A program made the position numbers and the translations under genes. The notes below the pieces were generated by a model that saw only the letters and a list, made by a program, of their open reading frames with translations, did not search any database and was not told the origin of the DNA. A stretch of DNA of 64,000 nt from Fontisubflavum oceani (lineage in GTDB: Bacteria; Pseudomonadota; Alphaproteobacteria; Rhodobacterales; Rhodobacteraceae). Below, piece by piece: positions 9,305-18,064 of the stretch; positions within the stretch are counted from its first letter, which is position 1; each line of letters starts with the position of its first letter. Location of the stretch: positions 2,294,001 through 2,358,000 of the forward strand of contig NZ_CP129111.1 in the NCBI RefSeq assembly GCF_030407165.1, written 5' to 3'.

Positions 9305-9334
9305 ATCCCGGTCATCTGGCCGGGGTCTGTTTTT
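9305..9334 (+). terminator. rho-independent terminator of the enolase-superfamily gene
   Basis: ATCCCGGTC (9305-9313) pairs with GGCCGGGGT (9318-9326) over a 4-base loop, with two G-U pairs, and is followed by CTGTTTTT. It starts 25 bases after the stop codon. Its 3' arm could instead pair downstream: GGTCTG 9324-9329 with CAGACC 9340-9345. Confidence 0.65.
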
Positions 9335-9347
9335 GAACCCAGACCGC

Positions 9348-9386
9348 CCCTCCAGACACTCACGAGACATCGGGACATCTGGAGGG
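9348..9386 (+). promoter_or_regulatory. hairpin burying the ribosome-binding site of the RTX gene
   Basis: CCCTCCAGA (9348-9356) is perfectly complementary to TCTGGAGGG (9378-9386), with a 21-base loop. The 3' arm contains the Shine-Dalgarno GGAGGG, which sits 7 bases before the ATG at 9394. If formed in the mRNA, this stem would block translation. Whether it is regulatory is inference. Confidence 0.5.
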
Positions 9387-9393
9387 TTTGACC

Positions 9394-10782
9394 ATGATCA
9401 TCACAGGCACGGACGGGTTGGACTGGCTCTATGGCACCGACGGTGCCGATTGGATTTACGGCTATGACAGCGCCGATGTGATCCATGGCCGCAAAGGCAG
9501 CGATTACATCTTTGGCGGCAATGGCAATGATTGGATGAATGGCGGGCGCGGCCATGACACGATCCGCGGTGGTCGCGGCGACGACCAAGCCTTTGGCGGG
9601 CGTGGGCGCGACGTGCTCTATGGCGATGAGGGCAATGACACTCTCGACGGGGGCGATGGCCGAGATGAACTGCATGGCGGGTCGGGCAATGATTGGATGT
9701 TTGGCGGTGCGGATGCCGATATTCTTGTTGGCGGCGATGGTGGTGACATCCTCAACGGCGGCGCGGGCGCGGACTTTCTGAACGGCGGCCAAGGCATCGA
9801 TATCGCCGCCTATGACGGATCGGGCGTGGGCGTCCATGTCTCGTTGTTGACCGGAACCGCCCAATATGGCGACGCGGCGGGCGATACGCTGATCAGTATC
9901 GAGGGGCTGACGGGGTCTGCCCATGCCGATGTCTTGATTGGCGATCACTCCGCCAATTGGCTGTCGGGCGGAGCGGGCAACGATGCTTTGTCAGGCAATG
10001 GCGGGGCTGATGTGATCGGCGGCGGGGCCGGAGATGACATTATGCTGGGCGGTGCTGGCAATGATCGGGTGTTCACAGGGTTGGGTTTTGACATTGCCGA
10101 TGGCGGCACTGGGGTCCGCGATATCCTCGATTTCAGCGAAAACAGCGCCCATGGTTGGACCATCGATATGCTGACCGGACGAGCGGAGCAGGTGGTGTCA
10201 TCCAAGGGGCAGACCGTCACGCTGAATGCGACTGATTTTTCCGGTTTCGAGGTCATCGTCGGGTCAGGGGCGGATGATGTGATCCTCGGCGACAAACACA
10301 GCAACAGCCTTTACGGCGGCGCGGGCGATGACGCCTTGGTCGGGGCTGCGGGCAACGATTATCTCTATAGCGGCGCGGGCAGTTATGACCGGCTCTTTGG
10401 CAATACGGGCGATGATGGGCTGGTTGCGGATGCTGAGGCCGCGTTTGTCGAGATGACCGGCGGGAGCGGAGCCGATGTGTTCTTGTTTGCCTTCGACCCC
10501 GTGCTGTCCACCGGGCTGCGTGGCGAGATCACCGATTACGACCGCACCGAAGGTGATCGGATCGCCTTCTCCGCTGCTTTGGCCGATGATCTGATCTTCA
10601 TCGGAGAGGCGGCGTTTAGCGGCGACGGCCAGATGGCTTTCCGGGTGCAGTCGATCCTCGGTGGGATGGCGACGCAGGTGCAGGTGGATTCCGATGGCGA
10701 TGGCGCAACGGATTGGTTTTTCAACGTCCTGCAGGATGACGGTTTAGGTCTCCTGGGCGCGAGTGATTTCTATTTCGACTAG
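9394..10782 (+). CDS. RTX-type calcium-binding repeat protein (probable type I secretion substrate)
   Basis: A 462-residue protein made almost wholly of glycine/aspartate nonapeptide repeats of the GGxGxDxUx type: a long block over residues 1-130, further blocks near 185-225 and 305-350. Between and after them are beta-roll-like stretches without recognisable enzymatic motifs. There is no N-terminal signal peptide. The C-terminus (GLGLLGASDFYFD) fits the uncleaved hydrophobic signal of type I secretion substrates. No transporter genes are nearby. I use ATG 9394 rather than the upstream TTG because GGAGGG lies 7 bases before it. Role unknown; probably extracellular. Confidence 0.85.
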   Translation: MIITGTDGLDWLYGTDGADWIYGYDSADVIHGRKGSDYIFGGNGNDWMNGGRGHDTIRGGRGDDQAFGGRGRDVLYGDEGNDTLDGGDGRDELHGGSGNDWMFGGADADILVGGDGGDILNGGAGADFLNGGQGIDIAAYDGSGVGVHVSLLTGTAQYGDAAGDTLISIEGLTGSAHADVLIGDHSANWLSGGAGNDALSGNGGADVIGGGAGDDIMLGGAGNDRVFTGLGFDIADGGTGVRDILDFSENSAHGWTIDMLTGRAEQVVSSKGQTVTLNATDFSGFEVIVGSGADDVILGDKHSNSLYGGAGDDALVGAAGNDYLYSGAGSYDRLFGNTGDDGLVADAEAAFVEMTGGSGADVFLFAFDPVLSTGLRGEITDYDRTEGDRIAFSAALADDLIFIGEAAFSGDGQMAFRVQSILGGMATQVQVDSDGDGATDWFFNVLQDDGLGLLGASDFYFD

Positions 10783-10788
10783 GCCGGA

Positions 10789-11556
10789 TCAGCGCGCCTG
10801 TTCATGTTCATAGCGGCGGCGGGCGATCTCCTCGTTGCGATCAGCTTTCTGCTGATTGCTGAGGTCTTCCTCGACATAATCCATATGCGCGGTGATCGCA
10901 TCGCGAGCGGCTTCGGCGTCACGGGCCTGGATCGCGTCATTGATTGCCCGGTGCTGGTCCAGAAGCGCATCGCGGGTGGTGCGTTGCTTGAACATCACCT
11001 GACGGTTGTAAAATACGCCTTCGCGCAACAGGTCGAACATCGACCGCATCATATGCAGCATAATCACGTTATGGCTGGCTTCGATGATCGCAAGGTGAAA
11101 CTCCGCATCCAACTCGGCTTCGTCTGAGGGGTTCCGCTTTGAATGTGCCGCTTCCATCTTGTGATAGATCGTGTCGATCACCTTCAGATCAGTGTCCGAG
11201 CCATGAATCGCAGCGCGGGACGCGGCCAGACCCTCCAGATCACGCCGAAACGAGACATAGTCGAACACCGCCTCGTCATGTGCTGAAAACAGCCGGATCA
11301 GGGCGTCGGAAAAGGCGCTGCCCAGAACATTTGCGACATAGATCCCGGCACCGGCTCGGGTGGCCAAGAGGCCCCGGTTCTGCAACTCCGCAACCGCTTC
11401 TCGCAGCGACGGGCGCGACACGCCGAGCCGTTCGCTAAGCTCGCGTTCCGAGGGCAGGCGCTCGCCCGGTCGCAAAATTCCGCGTAAAATCAGTTGCTCA
11501 ATCTGGCGCACAACCGAATGCGATAGCTTCTCCGCTTCGATCCGCTGAAATGGCAT
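10789..11556 (-). CDS. GntR/FadR-family transcriptional regulator
   Basis: A 255-residue regulator. The winged helix-turn-helix (RLPSERELSERLGVSRPSLR) is at about residues 30-50, followed by an all-helical FCD effector domain with metal-binding-type histidines (AEFHLAIIEASHN and later). It resembles the PdhR/LldR/GlcC subgroup that senses organic acids. The start MPFQRIEAEKL at 11556 has GGGAGG 10 bases upstream. A palindrome 25 bases upstream (11581-11597) could be its own operator. It converges on the RTX gene and is the only regulator near the enolase-superfamily enzyme, so control of that gene is plausible but unproven. Confidence 0.85.
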   Translation of the reverse strand: MPFQRIEAEKLSHSVVRQIEQLILRGILRPGERLPSERELSERLGVSRPSLREAVAELQNRGLLATRAGAGIYVANVLGSAFSDALIRLFSAHDEAVFDYVSFRRDLEGLAASRAAIHGSDTDLKVIDTIYHKMEAAHSKRNPSDEAELDAEFHLAIIEASHNVIMLHMMRSMFDLLREGVFYNRQVMFKQRTTRDALLDQHRAINDAIQARDAEAARDAITAHMDYVEEDLSNQQKADRNEEIARRRYEHEQAR

Positions 11557-11580
11557 CTTTGGGGTTCCTCCCTCCCAATT

Positions 11581-11597
11581 GGTCAAAACATATGACC
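11581..11597. promoter_or_regulatory. candidate operator of the FadR-type regulator
   Basis: GGTCA (11581-11585) and TGACC (11593-11597) form a perfect inverted repeat with a 7-base spacer; the left arm is preceded by AATT, giving AATTGGTC. FadR-subfamily regulators bind short palindromes with GT/AC half-sites, and autoregulation is common, so this is a reasonable operator candidate. Confidence 0.4.
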
Positions 11598-11656
11598 GGA
11601 CAGGGCGGATTGTCCAGGGAAGAGATCGCAACCGCATGGGTGCGCGCCCGCCTGAG

Positions 11657-11680
11657 CCTTGGCCCCCGCAGGGGCCAAGG
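11657..11680. terminator. strong hairpin between ompA-like gene and regulator
   Basis: CCTTGGCCCC (11657-11666) and GGGGCCAAGG (11671-11680) form a perfect 10-bp stem with the tetraloop CGCA. It lies 54 bases after the ompA-like stop (minus strand). No T-tract follows on either strand, so it may be a processing or termination element. Confidence 0.4.
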
Positions 11681-11733
11681 TGAGGTCAAGCCAATGCGCC
11701 AGAGGCGCTCAATTGGATAACAGGCCGGACCGA

Positions 11734-12383
11734 TCAGCGGGTCGGGCGAATAACGATCTCGACCCGGCGATTCAGCTGACGACCCTCAGGCGTGAGGTTG
11801 CTTGCAACCGGCTCATTCTCGCCACGGCCGTAGCTGCGGATGCGGCCTGGATTGACGCCCTCTTCCAAAATCACCCCGGCCACGGCGCTGGCCCGGCGGG
11901 CCGACAGATCTTGGTTATAAGAGGCCGATCCGGTGTTGTCGGTATGGCCGATCACGTCCACCGTGCTGTTGGGATATTGCTGCAAGTTGCGGGCCAAGGC
12001 GCGTATATCCTGTTGCAGCCCGGCACGGATCGCGGCGCTGTCTACGGCGAACAAAATCCCTTCGGGCATCGTCACAATCAGCTCTTCGCCGGTATTGTTG
12101 ATCAAGATCTGATCATTGGCCATCGATGAGCGCAGGTCACGGGCCTGCCGATCCAAGATCTGCCCGATTGTCCCGCCAGCAAGCGCACCGGCTGCCGCCC
12201 CGAGCAGCGCGCCGCGCCCCGATCATCGTCATCCACCGCGGCGCCAAGCACGGCCCCACCAAGCGCGCCGGCGATCAGGCCGGTCTGTGTGCGTTCTCCC
12301 ATGGGTTCGCCTTGCGGCACGCAAGCGGCCAGGCCCAATGTGGCGGTCATGGTTACGGCGATGCCGGTTTTACGGAGTGTCAT
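11734..12383 (-). CDS. OmpA-family lipoprotein (frameshifted)
   Basis: Outer-membrane lipoprotein anchoring to peptidoglycan. The N-terminus has a lipoprotein signal ending in the lipobox LGLAAC, then a glycine-zipper segment (GLIAGALGGAVLGAAV). The C-terminal OmpA domain contains VDVIGHTDNTGSASYN and LSARRASAVAGVIL, the peptidoglycan-binding region. The halves are in different frames. One extra base in the CCCC run at 12217-12220 joins them as DDDDRGRGALLGAAAGALAGG, extending the glycine zipper, for 216 residues. It resembles the YiaD/Pal-like group. A sigma70-like promoter lies at 12446-12473. Confidence 0.88.
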
Positions 12384-12445
12384 GCTGCTGCCCTTATCTT
12401 CCAAAAATACAACGGCCCGGTTGTGCCCGAACCTTCTGATTTTGT

Positions 12446-12473
12446 CTTATAGCAGGGCTTTGATAGTCAATAA
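12446..12473 (-). promoter_or_regulatory. sigma70-like promoter of the OmpA-type lipoprotein gene
   Basis: Read on the minus strand: TTATTG (12473-12468), a 16-base spacer, then TATAAG (12451-12446), 63 bases before the ATG at 12383. Judged by eye only. Confidence 0.4.
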
Positions 12474-12523
12474 CATCCGCGATTTTCGCGGGCGGAAACC
12501 CGCCGGTTTCGTGCAGCGCGAGA

Positions 12524-13395
12524 TCAAGCGCTTTCCCGCGCATCCGCCTCCGCGCTTTCCCAGGCCAGCATCGCTCGTTTCACTGGCAGACCCCAGTGAT
12601 AGCCCGCCAAAGCGCCGGATTTCCGCAGCGCCCGGTGGCACGGGATCAGCCAACTGACCGGGTTTCTGCCAACCGCCGTGCCCACGGCCCGCACCGCTTT
12701 CGGGTTGCCGATGGCCTGCGCGATCTCGGAATAAGTGGTGACCTGGCCCGAAGGGATCGCGAGCAGCGCCTCCCAAACCTTGATCTGAAACGGGGCGCCG
12801 ATCAGATGCAGCCGCGCCTCGCCGGTTTGGCCGAACGCCGCAGCCACCCAAGCGGCCAGCGCTGCGGGATCTTCCAGATAAATGGCTTTGGGCCAGCGCG
12901 CGCGCATATCGGCAAATGTTGCCTCGCGCCCGGTTTCCGAGGCAAACGCCATGCCGCACAGCCCACGCTCGGTGCCCATGGCAAGGGCCTCTCCAAACGG
13001 GCTGTCGAACCAGCCATAGCGGATCGTCAGACCCGCGCCACCGCGCGCATAGTCGCCGGGGCTCATCGCTTCCCACCGGAGGAACAGATCGTGCAATCGC
13101 CCGCCACCGGAGAGGCCCGTCTCGGCCACGGTATCGAGCACGGTGAATCGCTCCGCCAAAAGGCGTTTCGCGTGATCCAGCGTCAGATATTGCTGATACC
13201 GCTTAGGCGACACGCCAACCCATCGGGAAAACACCCGCTGGAGATGCGCCGGGCTCATTTGCAGCGCTGCGGCCAGCTCTTCCAGCGACGGCCCGGGGGC
13301 GGAGCGGCATCGATGATGTCGATTGCGCGGCGCACCACATTGAAATGATAGGCGGTATCGGCGGTTTCTCGGGTGATCTCGGTCATATGGGTCAT
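12524..13395 (-). CDS. Ada-like AraC regulator/methylated-DNA--protein-cysteine methyltransferase (frameshifted)
   Basis: Repairs O6-alkylguanine and probably activates its own regulon. An AraC-type helix-turn-helix (LEELAAALQMSPAHLQRVF and VAETGLSGGGRLHDLF) is followed by the alkyltransferase domain, with the acceptor cysteine in IPCHR and the RAVGTAVGRNP segment. The Ada N-terminal zinc/methyl-phosphotriester domain is absent; the protein begins directly at the HTH. The first 30 codons are in another frame. One extra G/C base in the CCCGGGGG stretch at 13292-13299 restores DAAPPGPSLEELAAAL and yields 290 residues from the ATG at 13395 (an alternative start is 13386). Confidence 0.85.
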
Positions 13396-13593
13396 CTTAC
13401 GCTCCATCTTTGATCCAAAGATAGGGGCGGCGCCCTGGCTTTCGCGACCCGGTTCTTGCTTGAAAGCGAGCGCCTGCCGACCGGCTTTGGCCTTCTTGTC
13501 GACGTGATGCAGCGCGCCGGGATCGCGCCATCCGGTTTCCGCTGCTATTCAGGGCTTGCCCCGCAAGAGCCGCCGCGCCATACGGTGGCCAAC

Positions 13594-14238
13594 ATGGCCA
13601 AACAGCTCGATTATCACACGCTGCATGAGATTTTTACCCGGTTTCAGGCCTCCGAGGCCGAGCCGAAGGGCGAGTTGCATCATGTGAATGCCTATACGCT
13701 GGTTGTGGCTGTCGCGCTGAGCGCGCAGGCGACTGATGCGGGCGTGAACAAGGCCACCGCAGCGCTGTTCGAGATTGCCGATACGCCGCAGAAAATGCTC
13801 GATCTGGGCGAAGAGGCGCTGATCGGGCATATCAAGACCATCGGGCTTTATCGCAACAAGGCCAAGAACGTTATCAAGCTCAGCCGGATCTTGGTCGAGG
13901 AATATGGCGGCGAGGTGCCATCGAGCCGCGCCGCGCTGCAATCGCTGCCCGGCGTCGGGCGCAAAACGGCCAATGTGGTTTTGAACATGTGGTGGGGGCA
14001 TCCCTCGCAAGCGGTCGACACCCATATCTTCCGCCTCGGCAACCGCTCCGGCATTGCGCTGGGCAAAGATGTCGATGCGGTCGAACGCGCCATCGAAGAC
14101 CATATCCCGGTGGAGTTCCAACACCATGCCCATCATTGGATGATCCTGCATGGGCGCTATATCTGCGTCGCGCGCAAACCCAAATGCGGCGCGTGTATCA
14201 TTCGCGATCTCTGCCAATTCGAGGACAAAACAGAATGA
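13594..14238 (+). CDS. nth: Nth, endonuclease III
   Basis: Bifunctional DNA glycosylase/AP lyase for oxidised pyrimidines, 214 residues. The helix-hairpin-helix LPGVGRKTANVVL contains catalytic Lys124, the catalytic Asp142 is in VDTHIFRLGNR, and the 4Fe-4S cluster cysteines are 191, 198, 201 and 207 (C-x6-C-x2-C-x5-C). The frame is open further upstream, but MAKQLDYHTLHEIF at 13594 is the normal family start. It overlaps the adenosine kinase gene by ATGA at 14235. The Ada-like gene on the other side also serves DNA repair. Confidence 0.95.
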   Translation: MAKQLDYHTLHEIFTRFQASEAEPKGELHHVNAYTLVVAVALSAQATDAGVNKATAALFEIADTPQKMLDLGEEALIGHIKTIGLYRNKAKNVIKLSRILVEEYGGEVPSSRAALQSLPGVGRKTANVVLNMWWGHPSQAVDTHIFRLGNRSGIALGKDVDAVERAIEDHIPVEFQHHAHHWMILHGRYICVARKPKCGACIIRDLCQFEDKTE

Positions 14239-15227
14239 CCAAGACCTATGATGTCGTCGGCATCGGCAACGCGGTTGTCGACGTGATCTCTCATGGCGAT
14301 GACAGCTTTCTCGACAATATGGGGATCACCAAAGGCATCATGCAGCTGATCGAGCGCGAGCGCGCCGAGGTGCTCTATGCCGCGATGTCTGACCGGGTAC
14401 AGACGCCGGGTGGCTCGGTCGCCAACACCTTGGCCGGGCTGGGCACCCTGGGGCTGAGCACCGCCTTTGTGGGCCGGGTGAAAGATGACGCATTGGGCAA
14501 GTTCTATGCCGAGCGGATGGTGGTCGAAGGGACCGATTTCCCGAACCCCCCGGTCGATGGCGAGCATTTGCCGACCTCACGTTCGATGATCTTTGTCTCG
14601 CCTGATGGCGAGCGGTCGATGAACACCTATCTCGGCGTGTCCTCGGAGCTTTCTGAAGAAGATGTCGACCCGAGCGTTATGGGGGCCGCGCGGCTTTTGT
14701 TCCTGGAGGGTTATCTCTTCGACAAGGATAAAGGCAAATCCGCTTTCCTCGCGGCGGCAGCGGCCTGCCGGGCTGCGGGTGGGCAGGCGGGCATCACGCT
14801 TTCCGATCCGTTCTGCGTTGACCGGCACCGGGACAGTTTCCGGCAACTCATCGAAGACGAGATGGATTTCGTGATCGGCAATGAGGCCGAATGGCTCTCG
14901 CTCTATGAAACCCACGATCTTGATGTGGCGCTGCGCGAGGCGGCGATGGTCTGCCCGACGCTGGTCTGCACCCGCTCTGGCGACCCGGTGATCTTGCGCC
15001 GGAACGACGAACAGGTCGAAGTGCCAGTTGAGAAGATCACCCCCGTCGATGCCACCGGGGCCGGGGATCAATTCGCGGCGGGCTTCCTCTATGGCCTAGC
15101 GACGGGCCAGGAGCTGGAACTGGCGGGCCGGATGGGGGTTGCGGCGGCCGCCGAGGTGATCCGCCATATCGGCCCGCGCCCGCAACGCCCGCTGAAAACG
15201 CTCTTTGCTGAACAAGGGTTGATCTGA
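14235..15227 (+). CDS. adenosine kinase, PfkB family
   Basis: A 330-residue sugar/nucleoside kinase of the PfkB family. Visible signatures are the substrate loop GGSVANTLAGLGTLG near residue 55 and the C-terminal anion hole and catalytic Asp in DATGAGDQFAAGFLYG. Close alphaproteobacterial homologues are annotated as adenosine kinase (adenosine to AMP). PfkB enzymes are hard to assign by sequence, so the substrate is likely but not certain. Translationally coupled to nth. Confidence 0.85.
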   Translation: MTKTYDVVGIGNAVVDVISHGDDSFLDNMGITKGIMQLIERERAEVLYAAMSDRVQTPGGSVANTLAGLGTLGLSTAFVGRVKDDALGKFYAERMVVEGTDFPNPPVDGEHLPTSRSMIFVSPDGERSMNTYLGVSSELSEEDVDPSVMGAARLLFLEGYLFDKDKGKSAFLAAAAACRAAGGQAGITLSDPFCVDRHRDSFRQLIEDEMDFVIGNEAEWLSLYETHDLDVALREAAMVCPTLVCTRSGDPVILRRNDEQVEVPVEKITPVDATGAGDQFAAGFLYGLATGQELELAGRMGVAAAAEVIRHIGPRPQRPLKTLFAEQGLI

Positions 15228-15347
15228 CGGCCAAATCGACCGCCGCGGGTTGACTGACGCGGCGAGATACTTAGCTCTCATATTGGCAGGCCCGGATGTC
15301 CGTTCCGGTTTGGCCACCGACGCAACACCGCCGGAGGCATGCAACGG

Positions 15348-17069
15348 ATGACCGACGCAATCAGCAGCTACATCTTCTATGAAATCGCCGCGCTTTTGGT
15401 GCTGGCCGCTTCGGTTGGCTTCATCGGGCTGATGCTGCGCCAGCCTCTGATCGTGAGCTTCATCGCGGTTGGTATTCTGGCTGGACCGTCAGTGCTCGAT
15501 ATCGCGCGTTCGGATATTCAGATCGACCTTCTGGCCGAGTTGGGCATCGCGGTTTTGCTGTTCCTGGTCGGGTTGAAGCTCGACCTGAACATGGTCCGAA
15601 CGCTTGGCCCTGTGGCGCTTTTGACCGGGCTGGGGCAGGTGGCGTTCACCACGGTTTTCGGCTTCCTGATCGGTCTGGCTCTTGGGTTTGGCTGGCTGAT
15701 CAGCCTCTATATCGCGATCGCGCTGACCTTCTCCTCGACCATTATCATCGTGAAACTCCTGACCGATAAGCGGGAGCTTGGCTCGCTTCATGGTCGGATC
15801 GCGCTTGGCTTCTTGATCGTGCAGGATTTGGTCGTCGTGATGGCGATGATCATTCTGTCCGCTGTGGGGGTTGGGGCCGGGCAGGACGGGGCTTGGACCG
15901 AGGTCTTGGCGGTCTTCGGCTATGGCGCGCTGATGCTGGTCGCGGTGGGGCTGTTCATCCGCTATCTGGCCGATCCGCTGGTGGAGCGCCTGTCCCGCTC
16001 CCCTGAACTGCTGGTTTCCTTTGCGATTGGCTGGGCGGCGTTGCTGGCCGCACTTGGCCATTACCTGGGCTTCGGCAAGGAACTCGGCGGGCTCTTGGCC
16101 GGTGTCTCGCTCGCCTCCACCCCGTTTCGGGAGGCGATTGCGGCGCGGCTGGCCAGCTTGCGGGACTTCCTGCTGCTGTTCTTCTTCATCGCGCTTGGTG
16201 CCTCGCTCGACCTCTCCGTGCTGGGGGCAAGCGTCTTTGCCGCGCTGATCTTCTCGGCCTTTGTCTTGATCGGCAACCCGTTGATCGTGTTGGCGATTAT
16301 GGGGGCGATGGGCTATCGCAAGCGCACCGGGTTTCTCGCCGGTTTGACCGTGGCGCAGATCTCGGAGTTTTCGCTAATCTTCATGGCGATGGGGCTGTCC
16401 ATCGGCCATGTGACTGAGGAGGCGCTTGGTTTGGTGACATTGGTGGGGCTGATCACCATCGCCGCCTCGACCTATATGATCACCTATTCGCACCAGCTTT
16501 ATGATCGGGTTGAGCCGCTCTTGGGAGTGTTTGAACACAAAAACGCCGGTCGGCTTGAGGATGACGGCGCGGCCCCGGCGCAGGCTCATGACGTGATCGT
16601 CTTCGGTCTTGGGCGTTATGGCATGGCAATCTCGCAGGAGTTGAGCACTCAAGGCTGGCGGGTCTTGGGCGTGGATTTCAACCCGGCTGCCGTCCGCTAT
16701 GCGCGGTCGCAAGGCATGGATGTGATGTATGGCGACGCGACGGACCCGGAGTTTCTGGCGCATCTGCCGCTGACCGATGTGGCCTGGGCGGTCTCTGCGG
16801 TGCCGGAACATGACACCGGGATCACCCATGACGATCCGCGGCGCGCGCTGGTTTTGGCGCTGCGCGAGCTTGGCTTTGGCGGGCGCGTGGCCGTGGCGGT
16901 TCATAGCACCGAAATGGGCAATGAAATGCGGCAGGCCGGGGCCGATCTGGTGCTGCACCCGTTCCGCGACGCGGCCGCGCAAGCGGCGCGCTTGGTATTG
17001 GAAGGCGGCGGTGCCTCCGCCGCCTTGGCGCCCGCCGACCCAGAGGGGCAGCGGGAGCTGGTTTCCTAG
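15348..17069 (+). CDS. Kef-type cation/proton antiporter with TrkA-N domain
   Basis: CPA2 monovalent cation:proton antiporter, 573 residues. Residues 1-380 hold about 12 membrane segments, including ALTFSSTIIIVKLL and GFLIVQDLVVVMAM typical of the core. Residues 405-560 form a cytoplasmic TrkA-N domain with the nucleotide loop VIVFGLGRYGMAIS and GVDFNP. No C-terminal TrkA-C domain follows. I prefer ATG 15348 because GGAGG is 10 bases upstream; the ATG at 15339 is too close to it. Probable role: K+ efflux and pH or stress control. Its stop overlaps the convergent pstB stop in CTAG. Confidence 0.88.
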   Translation: MTDAISSYIFYEIAALLVLAASVGFIGLMLRQPLIVSFIAVGILAGPSVLDIARSDIQIDLLAELGIAVLLFLVGLKLDLNMVRTLGPVALLTGLGQVAFTTVFGFLIGLALGFGWLISLYIAIALTFSSTIIIVKLLTDKRELGSLHGRIALGFLIVQDLVVVMAMIILSAVGVGAGQDGAWTEVLAVFGYGALMLVAVGLFIRYLADPLVERLSRSPELLVSFAIGWAALLAALGHYLGFGKELGGLLAGVSLASTPFREAIAARLASLRDFLLLFFFIALGASLDLSVLGASVFAALIFSAFVLIGNPLIVLAIMGAMGYRKRTGFLAGLTVAQISEFSLIFMAMGLSIGHVTEEALGLVTLVGLITIAASTYMITYSHQLYDRVEPLLGVFEHKNAGRLEDDGAAPAQAHDVIVFGLGRYGMAISQELSTQGWRVLGVDFNPAAVRYARSQGMDVMYGDATDPEFLAHLPLTDVAWAVSAVPEHDTGITHDDPRRALVLALRELGFGGRVAVAVHSTEMGNEMRQAGADLVLHPFRDAAAQAARLVLEGGGASAALAPADPEGQRELVS

Positions 17070-17881
17070 CCGAACTTGCCCTCGATGAACGACCGCGCTT
17101 CGGCGGTTTCGGCACCCGTGAACATCTTGTCATTGGGCCCGATTTCGACCAGTCGGCCCAGGTGGAAATAGGCGACCCGGTCGGCCACACGGCGGGCCTG
17201 CATCATCGAATGGGTGATGATGACGATGGATTTGCTCTGTTTCAGCTCCATCACCAGCTCTTCGACTTTCGCCGTGGCAATCGGGTCGATGGAGCCGGTC
17301 GGTTCATCCATCAACAGCACATCGGGCTGCGTTGAAAGCGCCCGGGCGATGCAGAGCCGCTGCTGCTGCCCTCCGGACAGATCGGTGCCCGCTTTCCGGT
17401 GCAGGTCATCTTTGACTTCATCCCAGAGATGCGCCCGTTGCAGGCAGGTCTCCACATGCGCTTCCAACTCCGCCCGGTTGCGCATCAGCCCGTGCAGCCG
17501 CGCGCCATAAGCGACATTGTTGAAGATCGAAGAGGGGAATGGGTTCGGCTTCTGCGCCACCCAACCAAAACGGCGGCGCAGCAGCGGCGGGTCGACCTCG
17601 GGCGCGTAGATATCGTCGCCTTCGAGGGTCAATGATCCCTCGACCCGCACGCCGCGGGTGTCGTCATGCATCCGGTTCAAGCATTTCAGCGCGGTGGATT
17701 TACCGCAGCCAGAAGGGCCGATAAAGGCCAGGGCTTCGGTCTCGTAGAGGTCGAAATTCACATCGGTCAGGGCCTGTTTTTCCTCATACCAGAGGTTCAG
17801 ATCCCGTATCTCCATGAAGGGCGGCGTATTGCGGCCCGCTGGATGGCTTACGGTCGTGGGGGCGTCGGTTATGTCAAACAT
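17066..17881 (-). CDS. pstB: PstB, phosphate ABC transporter ATP-binding protein
   Basis: A 271-residue ATPase energising high-affinity phosphate uptake with PstS, PstC and PstA. Walker A is GPSGCGKST, followed by the PstB-typical LKCLNRMHDD and QKPNPFPSSIFNNVAYG. The signature is LSGGQQQRLCIARAL and Walker B is VLLMDEPTGSIDP. The gene stands alone: no pstSCA, phoU or phoB genes are in the window. A tandem repeat resembling a Pho box lies upstream (17967-17988), shared with the divergent metallophosphatase, consistent with phosphate control. Confidence 0.85.
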   Translation of the reverse strand: MFDITDAPTTVSHPAGRNTPPFMEIRDLNLWYEEKQALTDVNFDLYETEALAFIGPSGCGKSTALKCLNRMHDDTRGVRVEGSLTLEGDDIYAPEVDPPLLRRRFGWVAQKPNPFPSSIFNNVAYGARLHGLMRNRAELEAHVETCLQRAHLWDEVKDDLHRKAGTDLSGGQQQRLCIARALSTQPDVLLMDEPTGSIDPIATAKVEELVMELKQSKSIVIITHSMMQARRVADRVAYFHLGRLVEIGPNDKMFTGAETAEARSFIEGKFG

Positions 17882-17966
17882 CTTGGCGCTCCTGAGGTTA
17901 AATGCTAACCCCGAGCCTGCTCGAAACGCGTAACGTCTGATTTGATCTAGATCGAACCAGAGAAAA

Positions 17967-17988
17967 CTTCACAAAACCTTCACAAAAC
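17967..17988. promoter_or_regulatory. Pho-box-like tandem repeat
   Basis: CTTCACAAAAC occurs twice in direct tandem (17967-17977 and 17978-17988), a perfect 11-base repeat. PhoB/PhoP boxes are pairs of about 7-base direct repeats at 11-base spacing, such as CTGTCAT or GTTCACC units. The site lies between divergent pstB and a periplasmic metallophosphatase gene, where a phosphate-starvation site would be expected. Assignment is inference from repeat geometry, sequence and context. Confidence 0.55.
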
Positions 17989-18064
17989 ACCGAGGCAGGG
18001 CAATCGCTTTGTGATACTTCTCCGGCAAATAAGTCCGGAATTGTCGCGCCTTAGGAGAGTTATG

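Noticed and set aside
8344..9948. 534-codon minus-strand open frame across the enolase-superfamily and RTX genes
   Set aside because: It spans two well-supported plus-strand genes and a terminator, and its RTX-antisense part is simply the repeat pattern read backwards.
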